This document shows positions 42,088 through 51,824 of a DNA stretch of 64,000 nt, one piece after another (within the stretch, counting starts at the first letter, position 1; each line of letters starts with the position of its first letter). Location: contig NZ_PDKF01000008.1 of assembly GCF_004118855.1 (NCBI RefSeq), positions 186,001 through 250,000 of the forward strand. The letters are read 5' to 3'. The notes under the pieces are model-generated. The model saw only the letters and a program-made list of their open reading frames with translations, searched no databases and was not told the DNA's origin. The stretch is from Arcobacter sp. CECT 8983. Its GTDB lineage: Bacteria > Campylobacterota > Campylobacteria > Campylobacterales > Arcobacteraceae. The translations under genes and the position numbers were made by a program.

Positions 42088-44442
42088 TTATTTTTGGTGA
42101 AATTTATTTTTATTTGTTGCTTCCACAATATCATTTGCAATTGAATTTGTTTCTTGCGAAATATAATTAGTTTTATCTGCAATAGAAGCATTTTCTTGAG
42201 TAAATCTATCTAGTTGATTTACTGCATCACTAATTTGGTTCATTCCTGAACTTTGTTCTCTGGCTGCATTTGTAACATCATTAATTAGATTACTAGTTTG
42301 TTTAATATTATCTTCTAATTCTTGGAAGCCATTGATCATTTCTGAACTAATATTTTTACCATCATTAGCTTTAATTGTTGCATCTTCTACTAAAATCTTA
42401 ATCTCTTTAGCTGCTTGAGCAGATCTTGCAGCTAAATTTCTCACTTCTTGTGCAACAACTGCAAAACCTTTTCCAGCTTCACCAGCAGTTGCTGCTTCTA
42501 CTGCTGCATTTAAAGATAGAATATTTGTTTGGAAAGCTATTTGATCAATAACAGTAATTGCTTCATTAATCATAGTTACTTTCTCATTAATCTCTTCCAT
42601 AGAAACAGAAGTTTTAGTTGCTAAATCTTTACCTTTATGAGCAGAAGTTTGAGTTTCTGAAGAGATCTTTAACATCTGTTGTGCTTTTTCATTAGTTTGT
42701 CTAATATTACCTGTTATCTCTTCAATAGAAGCAGCAGTTTCTTCTAAAGAAGCAGCTTGACTTGTTGCATTTTCACTTAGAGTTTTAACATTAGTTGATA
42801 ATTCTAAAGATTTCTCTTTTAAAGTCTCACCATCTTCTTTATTATCTTGTAGCATAATAGTTATCATTTTATTTAAATCTAAAATATCTCTTCCTATCTT
42901 ACCACTATTTGCTTCATCTAAAGATTTTGTAAAGTCTCTATTTGCATATTGTTCTAATGCATCACTTAAGTTGTTGATATTTTTACCAACAAGTTTTTCT
43001 AAATTGTCAAGCATATTGTTAAGTAAATTTTTTAACTCTTCAAGAGATTCATTATTTGTTGAAGTTAAAATTCTTTCATCTAATAATCCATCACTAACTT
43101 TATTTACAATAACTTTTACATCATTTATTACTTTATTGTCTTGTTCTATAATTGTTTTTGTTTTATCTATATTTTCATTAATAAGTGATGCCATTTTTCC
43201 AATTTCATCTTTTGCAGTAATCTTGATTGGATTAATATCTTTTTTCTCTTTATTTACATATTTAAAAAAATCAAGTAAACCATGTTGAAAATAATCTAAT
43301 GGATTAAATACAACTTTATTTAAAATAATAACAACAGCAATTGTTAAAATTATAATTAAAATTAAAACTGCAATAATTGAGCTAGTAATAGAAGAAGTGA
43401 TGTTTTCATCTGTTAATTGGTTTAATTTTGCAATCTCTTTTTCAGCATCAATTATATAAGCACCTGTACCTATAATCATATCCCACGGTTCAAATTTTTG
43501 TACATAAGAGAACTTTTCAAAGTCACCTTTTTTACCAGGAATTGTCCAAAAATACTTAACTAAACCACCATCTTTCGATGCATTTGCAGTTTTTACAATT
43601 TCTTGGTAAAGATATGTTCCTTTTTTATCTTGTAAATCAGTCATATCTTTTCCAACTAAAGATGCTTTTGCTCCATGGGCTAAAACAACATGATTTGAGT
43701 CATTTACCCAAAAATAACCAGTTTTTCCATATTTCATCTTTTCTATTGCTTTTAGTGCTTCTTCTTTCATCTTTTCATTGATATCATCAATATAAGCACC
43801 AGTACCTATAATCCAGTTATATGGCTTAAATACTTTTACAATAGAAGCTTTAAATACAGTTTTTTTGCTACTTGGGTTATAAAATGAATATTCTATAAAT
43901 GCTTTATCTTCTTTATTTTTATTTAGTGCCTCTACACCAAGTTCTACAAAGGGAACTTTAGGAGTGTTTTTAAAATATTGTCCACTTAACTCTTTTTTGA
44001 TTGGGTGCATTACCATTTTATAATCGAAATCATTTATCCAAAAATATCCTGAGGTTCCATATCTTGTATCTTCAACAATTGATTTTATTCTTTTCTTTAG
44101 TTCTTGTTCACTTAAAATATTTTTATTCTTTTCATACTCTGCTTCAATAATAGAAAACAAAAATCCTGATTGTTCTGTAATATAATCTTCAACTTCGCTT
44201 TTTACTTTATCTTTTGAGGTTCTTTCATAATATGACTCAACTGTTTTAAAAGCTAGTGAAACATAATGCTTTAACTCTTTTTCTTTATTTGCATAGGCAG
44301 TTTTTTCAGTTTGATTTACTACCAATGTTGAAGTATTTTTTAAAGATGAAACAACTTCAAATAGCATATAAAGAGCTACTATTAAAATAGCAATAATTAC
44401 GGTTGATAAAAGCTTAACTTTGATAGAAGCATTTTTTATCAT
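42088..44442 (-). CDS. Methyl-accepting chemotaxis protein with two Cache domains
   Basis: This is a transmembrane chemoreceptor of 784 residues. An N-terminal helix (about 8-28) is followed by a periplasmic region. That region contains two similar Cache-type ligand domains, each with the pattern [11 protein letters not shown] / [11 protein letters not shown], at about 130-215 and 240-335. A second helix lies near 350-372. A HAMP-like linker and a signalling domain with the hairpin tip ([21 protein letters not shown]) follow. There is no CheR-binding pentapeptide at the C-terminus. Small organic acids are frequent ligands of such domains, but the ligand here is unknown. The gene stands alone. 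Confidence 0.93.
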   Translation of the reverse strand: MIKNASIKVKLLSTVIIAILIVALYMLFEVVSSLKNTSTLVVNQTEKTAYANKEKELKHYVSLAFKTVESYYERTSKDKVKSEVEDYITEQSGFLFSIIEAEYEKNKNILSEQELKKRIKSIVEDTRYGTSGYFWINDFDYKMVMHPIKKELSGQYFKNTPKVPFVELGVEALNKNKEDKAFIEYSFYNPSSKKTVFKASIVKVFKPYNWIIGTGAYIDDINEKMKEEALKAIEKMKYGKTGYFWVNDSNHVVLAHGAKASLVGKDMTDLQDKKGTYLYQEIVKTANASKDGGLVKYFWTIPGKKGDFEKFSYVQKFEPWDMIIGTGAYIIDAEKEIAKLNQLTDENITSSITSSIIAVLILIIILTIAVVIILNKVVFNPLDYFQHGLLDFFKYVNKEKKDINPIKITAKDEIGKMASLINENIDKTKTIIEQDNKVINDVKVIVNKVSDGLLDERILTSTNNESLEELKNLLNNMLDNLEKLVGKNINNLSDALEQYANRDFTKSLDEANSGKIGRDILDLNKMITIMLQDNKEDGETLKEKSLELSTNVKTLSENATSQAASLEETAASIEEITGNIRQTNEKAQQMLKISSETQTSAHKGKDLATKTSVSMEEINEKVTMINEAITVIDQIAFQTNILSLNAAVEAATAGEAGKGFAVVAQEVRNLAARSAQAAKEIKILVEDATIKANDGKNISSEMINGFQELEDNIKQTSNLINDVTNAAREQSSGMNQISDAVNQLDRFTQENASIADKTNYISQETNSIANDIVEATNKNKFHQK

Positions 44443-44585
44443 TATTTATCCTTTATTTTCTTCTTTGGTCGCAATTATTATACTCTATAATTAATATATT
44501 TAAAATAAAGCTATTTGATAAAAGTACGATGAGTTGGGTTCTGATAGTTATTATTAATTATTACAAATATGACGAATGTGACACT

Positions 44586-45446
44586 TTAGTATATTACTTT
44601 TATTGGAAGAAAAAAGTCTAATTCAAAAAATTCATCTTTTTCTAGAAAATGATTTTTTTTATATATAGAGTAAGATGGTATTGTTTTTGCTTCATACCCT
44701 GAATTTGGGAGCCATTCATTATAAATATATGCCATATATTTCAGTACATCTCCATATTTTCCTTTTAAGGTAAATACAGCACAAATACTACTTGGAATTT
44801 CTAAAATAGGAAGGTTAGAAAATTTATGTTCATCTATTTTTATGCATGCAATATATGAAGCTTCTTCTTTTAATGTAATAGTTGGATTATCATGTTGTAT
44901 TCCTATTTGAATAGGATCTTTTATTCCTAGTTCAAAGCTAAGAGATAGAAGTCTTTGCCAAGTATTTGTAATGTTTTTACCATAACCTTTATGTCTGATA
45001 TAAAGACATTTTACTGTTTCACAAAATTTAATGGTAGGCTCTACTTTTTCTTTTATTTCTAGACTTTCATAGCTTTTAATAATTTCTTGTGAAAACTTTT
45101 TATAACCATCTTTTTTCCACTCTTTTGGAGTATTATTAAATTTCTTTTTAAAAGCTTTTATAAAAGAGGAATGGGAATTAAAGCCACATGCATTTGCTAT
45201 CTCACTAATAGTTGAGTATTTATTTACAATTAAAAGATTTGCAGCTTTTTGAAGTCTTATTGAAGTAATCATTTCAAAAAGATTCATTCCAGTCTCTTCT
45301 TTAAAGATTCTATGGAAGTGATATTTACTTACTGAATTTTTTTTTGCTAACTCTTCTAAAGTTATATTTAGTTCAATATTTTTATTTATATAGTAAATTG
45401 TATCGTTAACAATTTTAGAACGAATTATCTTTGTATCTTTTTTCAT
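44586..45446 (-). CDS. AraC-family regulator with GyrI-like effector domain
   Basis: Residues 8-108 form the AraC DNA-binding domain with two helix-turn-helix units (LEELAKKNSVSKYHFHRIF and ISEIANACGFNSHSSFIKAF). The remaining part (about 125-286) matches the GyrI-like/effector-binding fold that binds small hydrophobic or cationic compounds (CLYIRHKGYGKN, ICAVFTLKGKYGDV). This layout is that of Rob/SoxS-like and BmrR-like regulators. It is divergent from the aminotransferase gene 111 bases away, which may be its target. Confidence 0.88.
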   Translation of the reverse strand: MKKDTKIIRSKIVNDTIYYINKNIELNITLEELAKKNSVSKYHFHRIFKEETGMNLFEMITSIRLQKAANLLIVNKYSTISEIANACGFNSHSSFIKAFKKKFNNTPKEWKKDGYKKFSQEIIKSYESLEIKEKVEPTIKFCETVKCLYIRHKGYGKNITNTWQRLLSLSFELGIKDPIQIGIQHDNPTITLKEEASYIACIKIDEHKFSNLPILEIPSSICAVFTLKGKYGDVLKYMAYIYNEWLPNSGYEAKTIPSYSIYKKNHFLEKDEFFELDFFLPIKVIY

Positions 45447-45557
45447 AAATTAATTATATCAAAAATAGCAATATAGAACAAAAAAAATGAAATTTAGGAT
45501 AAAGAATAAAATTAAAAAAAAGAGTAAAGTTTAGATAATTAAAAAAAAGGAAAAGTA

Positions 45558-46664
45558 ATGAACAATTTAAAAAGGTCATATATTAGGGAAATACTTGATG
45601 CAATTGATGAAAATACTATCTCTTTTGCTGGTGGCTTGCCAAATGAGGATCTATTTCCATCAAAACAGTTAAAAAAAGCATCAAAAAAAGTATTTAAAAA
45701 TAAAAACTCATTACAATATAGTAAATCTCAAGGTGTTGATTCTTTAAGAGAAAAAATAGCTAGTTTTTATACTAAATATTATGATTTTGAGACAAGCAAA
45801 GATGAAATATTAATTACAACAGGGAGTCAACAAGCATTTGATATTATTTTAAAAAGTTTAGATGCTAAAAATTTAGTGGTTGAAAGTCCTTCTTATATTG
45901 GAGCTTTATCAGCTTTTAAAATCTTGAAAACAAATATTCAAGAGTTTAAAACATTTGAGCAACTTCAAAACATATTAAAAAAAGATGATATCGTTTATAG
46001 TGTAAGTGATTATCAAAATCCATCTACAAATACATATACAAAAAAACAAAGAGAAGAGTTTGCTAATATTTTACATAAAAAAGATGTTTATTTTATTGAG
46101 GATGCTGCATATAGTCTATTAAGTTTTGATGGGAAAATTAGAAAACCTATTTCACGACTTTATAAAGATAAGTCTTATCATTTAGGAACATTTTCTAAAA
46201 TTGTTGCTCCAGGTCTTAGAGTAGGTTGGATTAGAGCAAATAAAGAGTTAATTGAGAAAATATTAGCTGTAAAAGAGTCTTTAGATTTACATACTTCTAC
46301 TTTTAATCAAATGTTAATTGATACATATTTAGATGAAAATGATGTATTTAAACATATTAAAAAGAATGCAAAAAACTATAAAAAAAGAATGAATTTTATG
46401 GCAGATTGTATGGAAAAATATCTACCAAATTTTGAGTTTAAAAGACCAAAAGGTGGAATGTTTATATATGGAAGATTTAATAATATTGATGACAGTATGA
46501 ATCTAGCAAAAGAAGCATTAAAAGAAAATGTTGCTTTTGTACCTGCAGAAGTTTTCTATTTTGATAATCAAAAAAGTAATGAAGCAAGATTTAATTTTAC
46601 AAATTGTGATTTTAAAAAGACAAAAAAAGGAATAAAATTATTGTCAGAATTAACTAAACGATAA
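45558..46664 (+). CDS. PLP-dependent class I/II aminotransferase (MocR/2-aminoadipate type)
   Basis: This is an aminotransferase of fold type I, 368 residues. It begins with SYIREIL...TISFAGGLPNEDLFPS, typical of the LysN/2-aminoadipate and kynurenine/alpha-aminoadipate group. ITTGSQQAFDII binds the cofactor phosphate, YQNP(S)TNTY and EDAAYS hold the pyridoxal ring, and the Schiff-base lysine is in LGTFSKIVAPGLRVGW. AAGGAAAAG precedes the ATG. It is divergent from the AraC gene. The substrate is uncertain. Confidence 0.88.
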   Translation: MNNLKRSYIREILDAIDENTISFAGGLPNEDLFPSKQLKKASKKVFKNKNSLQYSKSQGVDSLREKIASFYTKYYDFETSKDEILITTGSQQAFDIILKSLDAKNLVVESPSYIGALSAFKILKTNIQEFKTFEQLQNILKKDDIVYSVSDYQNPSTNTYTKKQREEFANILHKKDVYFIEDAAYSLLSFDGKIRKPISRLYKDKSYHLGTFSKIVAPGLRVGWIRANKELIEKILAVKESLDLHTSTFNQMLIDTYLDENDVFKHIKKNAKNYKKRMNFMADCMEKYLPNFEFKRPKGGMFIYGRFNNIDDSMNLAKEALKENVAFVPAEVFYFDNQKSNEARFNFTNCDFKKTKKGIKLLSELTKR

Positions 46665-46858
46665 GTTAGTTATATATTTTGATATAAATGAAGAGAAATA
46701 TACATTTAAAAGATTTGTTTTTATAATTAGTTTCAAAGTGTAGTTATAAGTAGCTATTAAGACAATAGTAAAAAAAATAAGTAAATAGTAAAATTATTTT
46801 ATATAAGAAAGTTGCATATTTTATACATTTTTTTAGTAAGAATAGAGCTAAAATTTTG

Positions 46859-46864
46859 TATAAT
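46859..46864 (+). promoter_or_regulatory. -10 box of NCS2 permease promoter
   Basis: TATAAT in TGTATAATCG lies 34 bases upstream of the ATG at 46898. The context is identical to that before dapD. Confidence 0.7.
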
Positions 46865-46897
46865 CGTCCCTTAATTTTAAAATTTAAGGACATATTT

Positions 46898-48184
46898 ATG
46901 TTTAAGCTAAACGAACATAAAACAAATGTTTTTACTGAATTTTCTGCTGGATTTACAACATTTTTAACAATGATGTATATTGTTCCTGTAAATGGTTTTA
47001 TTTTAGCCGATGCAGGACTTCCAATGGAAGCAGTAATCACAGCAACTGCGTTAATTACTATTTTAGCAACACTATTTAGTGGTTTATGGTCTAATACTCC
47101 AATTGCTATGTCAGTTGGAATGGGATTAAATGCATACTTCTCTTATGGATTAGTATTAGGAATGAAAATACCTTGGCAAACAGCACTTGGAATTGTTTTT
47201 CTTTCTGGTATTTTATTTGTGATTCTATCTTTTACGAACTTTAGAGTTTGGATTATGACTTCTATTCCTATGAATCTAAGACGTGCAATTTCTGCTGGTA
47301 TTGGTACTTTTATTGCCTTTATTGGTTTAAAACAAATGGGTATGATTGTTGATAATCAAGCTACATTAGTTTCACTTGGTGATTTTTCTAACTCTAATGT
47401 TTTACTTGGAGTTTTAGGATTAGTATTATCTTTTGCTTTTTACTCTTATAAAGTTAAAGGGGCATTTGTACTTTCTATAGCAATTACATCTATTGTTGCC
47501 TGGATATCAGGTTTAGGTAATTTACCAACAGAGTTTTTTAGTGCTCCTGCATCTATTGCACCAATTGCACTTGAACTTGATATTGCTAGTGCATTAACTC
47601 TATCTTTACTTCCTGTAATCATTACATTTTTAATTACTGATATGTTCGATACATTAGGAACTTTAACTGGTGTTGGTACAAGAGCAGAATTATTCCAAGA
47701 AAATAATAAAGATGACAAATCTTTACAAAAAACTTTAGAAGCAGATGCAATGGCAACTACTGCTGGTTCTTTACTTGGTGTATCAACTACAACTGCATTT
47801 ATTGAAAGTGCTTCTGGAGTTGAAGCAGGTGGAAGAACAGGTTTAACTGCTGTATTTACAGCTGCATTTTTTGTTTGTACTCTTTTTATGTTACCATTAT
47901 TTAAATCAATTCCAGGAAATGCAATTTATCCTGTTTTAGTTGTTGTTGGAGTATTAATGTTTACAGAGTTAGGAAAAATCAACTTTGAAGAAACTGATTT
48001 AGCAACAAGTGCAGGTGCATTTTTTATTGTAGTTTTAATGCCATTAACTTTTTCAATTACAAATGGTATTGCTGCAGGATTCATAGTATATACAATTATT
48101 AAACTAGCTAAGAATCAATACAAAGATTTAAACTTAGGAATTCTAGTAATTACATTCATAAGTTTATTAGCATTTATTTTATAA
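46898..48184 (+). CDS. NCS2 permease, AzgA-type (adenine/guanine/hypoxanthine)
   Basis: This is a purine-base:proton symporter of the AzgA branch of NCS2. It starts MFKLNEHKTNVFTEFSAGFTTFLTMMYIVPVN and shows MSVGMGLNAYFSY, ISAGIGTFIAFIGLK, TDMFDTLGTLTGVG and the glycine/serine-rich FIESASGVEAGGRTG, all characteristic. The length is 428 residues from ATG 46898, which has AAGGA (46886-46890) upstream. An earlier in-frame start at 46856 would overlap the -10 box. It is 9 bases before a phosphoribosyltransferase gene, forming a purine salvage pair. Confidence 0.92.
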   Translation: MFKLNEHKTNVFTEFSAGFTTFLTMMYIVPVNGFILADAGLPMEAVITATALITILATLFSGLWSNTPIAMSVGMGLNAYFSYGLVLGMKIPWQTALGIVFLSGILFVILSFTNFRVWIMTSIPMNLRRAISAGIGTFIAFIGLKQMGMIVDNQATLVSLGDFSNSNVLLGVLGLVLSFAFYSYKVKGAFVLSIAITSIVAWISGLGNLPTEFFSAPASIAPIALELDIASALTLSLLPVIITFLITDMFDTLGTLTGVGTRAELFQENNKDDKSLQKTLEADAMATTAGSLLGVSTTTAFIESASGVEAGGRTGLTAVFTAAFFVCTLFMLPLFKSIPGNAIYPVLVVVGVLMFTELGKINFEETDLATSAGAFFIVVLMPLTFSITNGIAAGFIVYTIIKLAKNQYKDLNLGILVITFISLLAFIL

Positions 48185-48193
48185 GGGTTTTTT

Positions 48194-48640
48194 TTGGAAA
48201 AATATTATTACGGTTACGAAGAGTTTAGAGATGACACACAAGCTTTAGTTGATAAGTGTAGAGGTTTTGAACCAGATGTTCTTTTAGCAGTTGCAAGAGG
48301 TGGTTTAACTTTAGCACATCTAATGGCACAAGCAATGGATATGAGAAATTTATATGCATTAAATTCTATTCACTATGAAGGTGAATTAAAACTTGATACA
48401 TTTAATATTTTCAATATTCCTGATGTATCTCATGCAAAAAGAGTACTAATTATTGATGATATTGTTGACTCTGGTGAAACAATGAGAGAAATTTTAAAAG
48501 TATTACATGAAAAATTTCCTAAAGTTGAGTTCAAATTAGCAACAATCTTTAGAAAAGAAACAGCGGTTTTACAACCTGACTATTCTGTAAAAGAAGCTGA
48601 TAAATGGATTGACTTCTTCTGGGAAGTTGACGTTAAGTAA
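48194..48640 (+). CDS. Purine phosphoribosyltransferase (Gpt/hypoxanthine type)
   Basis: This is a type I phosphoribosyltransferase, 148 residues, that converts an imported purine base and PRPP to the nucleotide. The PRPP-binding motif is VLIIDDIVDSGETM, and an N-terminal LAVARGGLTLAHLMA forms the pyrophosphate loop. The arrangement fits xanthine/guanine or hypoxanthine enzymes. The start is TTG, just after the T run that follows AAGGG (48183-48187). Context with the NCS2 permease supports purine salvage. Confidence 0.88.
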   Translation: MEKYYYGYEEFRDDTQALVDKCRGFEPDVLLAVARGGLTLAHLMAQAMDMRNLYALNSIHYEGELKLDTFNIFNIPDVSHAKRVLIIDDIVDSGETMREILKVLHEKFPKVEFKLATIFRKETAVLQPDYSVKEADKWIDFFWEVDVK

Positions 48641-48666
48641 CAGTTTAGATTTTAATCTAAACTGTT
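48639..48666 (+). terminator. Terminator-like hairpin after the purine salvage pair
   Basis: AACAGTTTAGATT (48639-48651) pairs perfectly with AATCTAAACTGTT (48654-48666). The stem includes the last base of the stop codon. Confidence 0.65.
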
Positions 48667-48736
48667 ATTCTCTATAAATTATATACTTTCTATATAAGTC
48701 TTTACTATTTTAGATAAATTTCAAGTGATTTTATTG

Positions 48737-48742
48737 TATAAT
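48737..48742 (+). promoter_or_regulatory. -10 box upstream of 48777
   Basis: TATAAT in TGTATAATG, 34 bases before the ATG of the next gene. Confidence 0.65.
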
Positions 48743-48776
48743 GTTTTCACAAATTTAAATTATGGAATAGGACGAG

Positions 48777-49058
48777 ATGACTTTTATTGAATTTAAAAAA
48801 CTTTTATTGGATGCAGAACTTACAATACCAAAATTCACAGCTTTAATTAAAGTTAGTGAAAAGAATATTCAATCTTACAAGAAAAAAGAGCAAGTACCAA
48901 ATGCAATTGCAGCAGTAGCAGCTTGTTTTGCAAAAATGAATCAAGAAGGTATGGATTATAAAACTTTAATTAATGACCTTGATTTAATAAAAAAAGAGAA
49001 AAAAGGTGCAGGTTTTTCTTCAAAAAAGAAAGAGAAAAAAAATAAAGAAAACGATTAA
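48777..49058 (+). CDS. Small HTH-like protein with lysine-rich tail
   Basis: This is a 93-residue protein. The first 60 residues (FIEFKKLLLDAELTIPKFT, LIKVSEKNIQSYKKKEQVPN) have the pattern of a Cro/phage-type helix-turn-helix domain, and the tail is almost all Lys, Ser and Gly. It could be a small DNA-binding or nucleoid-associated protein, but I cannot name the family. AGGACGAG lies just before the ATG. It is 41 bases upstream of the DUF423 gene and may be co-transcribed. Confidence 0.65.
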   Translation: MTFIEFKKLLLDAELTIPKFTALIKVSEKNIQSYKKKEQVPNAIAAVAACFAKMNQEGMDYKTLINDLDLIKKEKKGAGFSSKKKEKKNKEND

Positions 49059-49099
49059 TCTTTTTTAGCTATACTTCCCAAAAAATTTGGGAAAAGTAA

Positions 49100-49489
49100 A
49101 TGAATATAAATAAAAATGTTAGATTTTTTCTAACTATTTCTTCTATCATGATGGCACTTGCCATTGCAATTGGGGCTTTTGGAGCACATGGTTTAAAAGC
49201 AATTGTTTCAGCACAGTTATTAGTAACGTATAATACTGGTGTTGAATATCATTTTTATAACACCTTAGGACTTTTTGCAGCAACATTTATGATGTATTTA
49301 AAGCCAGATTCAAAGGGTGTAAAAATAGCAGCTTGGCTTATTTTAGTAGGAATGATAATTTTTTCATTTTCATTATATACTTTAGTTTTATTAAATATGC
49401 CAATATTAGGTGCAATCACTCCTATTGGAGGAACACTTCTAATTATTGCATGGATTATTTTAGCAATTTCATTTTATAAGGAAAAATAG
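49100..49489 (+). CDS. DUF423 (YgdD-type) membrane protein
   Basis: This is a 129-residue protein with four membrane helices. The DUF423 signature is visible as IAIGAFGAHGLKA near the N-terminus and GVEYHFYNTLGLF after it, with ITPIGGTLLIIAW in the last part. The family is widespread in inner membranes and has no settled function. It ends 3 bases before the ion channel gene, so the two are probably one transcript. Confidence 0.88.
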   Translation: MNINKNVRFFLTISSIMMALAIAIGAFGAHGLKAIVSAQLLVTYNTGVEYHFYNTLGLFAATFMMYLKPDSKGVKIAAWLILVGMIIFSFSLYTLVLLNMPILGAITPIGGTLLIIAWIILAISFYKEK

Positions 49490-49492
49490 TAG

Positions 49493-50293
49493 ATGAACGT
49501 AATTGATAGAATTGAGCATATAAGAGATGCAAGATGGTTTTCTAACCTTACAACTTTTATTATTTTAGCATATGCTTCAGTTTTAGGATTTAAAACAATA
49601 GATGAAGTAGAGACTAATTATGCGATATTTTTACAGTTTGCAGATATTTTTGTAACTATATATTTTATATTTGAAATAGCCATAAAAATGGTAGCAGAAA
49701 AGAAGTTAATAAACTTTTTCAAATCTGGATGGAATGTTTTTGATTTTACTATTGTTGTTATTACTCTTTTACCACTAGAACAATCAGGTTTTGCAGCAAT
49801 TGCAAGGATGTTGAGAGTATTTAGAGTATTAAGACTATTTACTGCACGTCCTGAGTTAAAAGCAATTATTGATATGCTAATTAAGGCTATTCCTTCAATT
49901 ATTGATATTGTGATTTTAATGTTTATTATTTTTTATATTTATGCAATTATTGGGAATTTTTACTTCCAAGATTTACCATCTGGATTATGGAAAGACTTCT
50001 TAGTGTCTATGCTTACACTATTTAGAGTTCTTACCTTTGAAGATTGGACAGATGTAATGTATGAAGCAATGGAAGTTTATCCAATGGCTTGGATTTATTT
50101 TGTATCTTTCGTTATTATTGCGGCATTTGTATTTTTTAACCTTTTTGTTGCTGTTATCATTGGTGAAATGCAAAAAATTCAAGAAGCAGATTTCCACGAG
50201 GAAGTACATGAAGATAGTAAAAAATTAGATGTTTTATTAGAAGAGATTAAAACTTTAAGACAAGAGGTTCAAGACCTAAAGAAGAAAGAGTAG
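49493..50293 (+). CDS. Single-domain voltage-gated cation channel (NavAb/NaChBac relative)
   Basis: This is a six-helix channel subunit (266 residues) expected to form tetramers. S4 has regularly spaced arginines (RMLRVFRVLRLF). The pore loop reads LTFEDWTDVM, where NavAb from Arcobacter butzleri has TLESWSM. The extra aspartates (EDW and TD) resemble calcium-selective engineered or natural variants (TLDDWSD, TLEGWVD), so Ca2+ permeation is possible; this is inference. The C-terminus (about 235-266) is a coiled coil (VLLEEIKTLRQEVQDLKK) like the bundle of NavAb. The start has a short gap after DUF423. The next gene begins 4 bases after its stop. Confidence 0.9.
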   Translation: MNVIDRIEHIRDARWFSNLTTFIILAYASVLGFKTIDEVETNYAIFLQFADIFVTIYFIFEIAIKMVAEKKLINFFKSGWNVFDFTIVVITLLPLEQSGFAAIARMLRVFRVLRLFTARPELKAIIDMLIKAIPSIIDIVILMFIIFYIYAIIGNFYFQDLPSGLWKDFLVSMLTLFRVLTFEDWTDVMYEAMEVYPMAWIYFVSFVIIAAFVFFNLFVAVIIGEMQKIQEADFHEEVHEDSKKLDVLLEEIKTLRQEVQDLKKKE

Positions 50294-50297
50294 AATT

Positions 50298-51068
50298 ATG
50301 AAAAAAACAGTTTCAATATTGGGAGCAGGGTGGCTAGGTCACCCTTTGGCATTAAGTTTAAAAGAAAATTACAAAGTAAAAGTTTCTGTTAGAATAAAAG
50401 AAAAAAAAGAAGCTTTTGAAAAAGAAGGTTTATTTCCTTTTGTATTAAATGAAACCTCATTAGAAAATTTAGATGAACTTTTAGATACAAACTATTTGTT
50501 TATAAATTTTCCTCCATCAAAGTTTCAAGATTTTAAAGGTTTTTTAGAAAAAATATATTCCCATAAAAAAATTGAAACTATAGAAAAAATTATTTTTATT
50601 AGTTCAACTTCTATTTATCCAGATGAAGAAAAAACTTTTACTGAAGATGAAGTATTTACAAATGCTAAATCACAAAAAATTTATGATATAGAAAAATTAA
50701 TCGAAGGCAAAACAGATCTTATTTTTAGATGTGCAGGACTTATGGGAGCAAATAGAGTTTCTGGACGATATTTTGCAGGAAAAGAGCTTGATAGTGAAGA
50801 TGTAAAAGTAAATTATGTTCATCTTGATGATGTAATAAGAGCAACTAAATTTGCTTTAGAAAAGGACTTAAAAGGTATTTATAATCTTTGTAGCTATGAA
50901 CATCCAACTAGAAAAGAGATATATTTTAAAAATGCCTCAAAATTTGGTTTTGCTAAACCTGTATTTAAAAATAAAAAAGAGTATAAACAAAGATTAATAG
51001 ATGGAAGTAAAATTGAAAAAGAAGGATTTAGATATAAATATCCAAACCCTTTAGAGTATGAGTACTAA
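50298..51068 (+). CDS. NAD(P)-dependent epimerase/dehydratase-like protein (SDR)
   Basis: This is a 256-residue Rossmann-fold protein of the extended SDR type (YeeZ/YlbE-like). The glycine motif is GAGWLGHPLA near the N-terminus, FISSTSIYPD forms the active-site strand, and RCAGLMG follows. The usual YxxxK catalytic pair is not obvious, although YDIEKL may hold it. The substrate is unknown. It ends overlapping the end of upp, which is on the opposite strand. Confidence 0.8.
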   Translation: MKKTVSILGAGWLGHPLALSLKENYKVKVSVRIKEKKEAFEKEGLFPFVLNETSLENLDELLDTNYLFINFPPSKFQDFKGFLEKIYSHKKIETIEKIIFISSTSIYPDEEKTFTEDEVFTNAKSQKIYDIEKLIEGKTDLIFRCAGLMGANRVSGRYFAGKELDSEDVKVNYVHLDDVIRATKFALEKDLKGIYNLCSYEHPTRKEIYFKNASKFGFAKPVFKNKKEYKQRLIDGSKIEKEGFRYKYPNPLEYEY

Positions 51069-51688
51069 CGATTAGTGTTAAATGCTCTATCTCCTGCATC
51101 CCCTAAACCTGGTCTAATATATTTATTTTCATCAAGTCTTTCATCAATTTGTGCAATATAAATATCTACATCTGGGTGAGCACTTTGTACTGCTTCAATT
51201 CCTTCAGGAGCCCCTAAAATATTTAAAGAGATAATTCTTTTTGCACCTTTGTTTTTTAAGTAATCAATTCCATCAATTAAAGAACCACCAGTAGCAATCA
51301 TTGGATCTAATAATAAAACAGTTCTTCCCTCTAAATTTGGAATATTTTCATAAAAAAGTTTAGACAGGGCAGTTTCTTCATCTCTTTTCATTGCTAAAAA
51401 ACCACTTTTTGCATAAGGTAAAGTTCTTAAAATACCTGTTAACATTGGTTCTCCAGCTCTTAGTATTGGAACTAAAACTAATTTTTGTACTTCTAACATC
51501 TGTACATCTAATGAACCTTGCCAAGTTTCTATATTAGTTGTGATAGTTTCAAAATCCTCTAAAGCTTCTGCAGCAATAATTCTTGAGATTTCTTCTATAG
51601 TAAGTCTAAATTCATTAGAAGCAGTTCTAACATCTCTTAGTCTATTTACTAAGTGTTTTACAACTACATTTGAGCTTTCTTTATACAT
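51065..51688 (-). CDS. upp: Uracil phosphoribosyltransferase
   Basis: Upp makes UMP from uracil and PRPP. The PRPP loop is VLLLDPMIATGGSL, and the uracil-binding C-terminus is GLGDAGDRAFNT. LVPILRAGEPM is also conserved. The length of 207 residues is normal. It is divergent from the uracil permease gene, with a 136-base shared promoter region. Confidence 0.96.
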   Translation of the reverse strand: MYKESSNVVVKHLVNRLRDVRTASNEFRLTIEEISRIIAAEALEDFETITTNIETWQGSLDVQMLEVQKLVLVPILRAGEPMLTGILRTLPYAKSGFLAMKRDEETALSKLFYENIPNLEGRTVLLLDPMIATGGSLIDGIDYLKNKGAKRIISLNILGAPEGIEAVQSAHPDVDIYIAQIDERLDENKYIRPGLGDAGDRAFNTNR

Positions 51689-51824
51689 AATAAAATTCCT
51701 GATTATTTTTGTTTTTAAGTATTAATGATATCTAAAAGTTACTTATAAGTTGCAGATAAGTTTACTGAAAATTAACCTATTCTTAGATATTATAATTAAC
51801 TTAATTTTCTACTAAAGAGGACTT

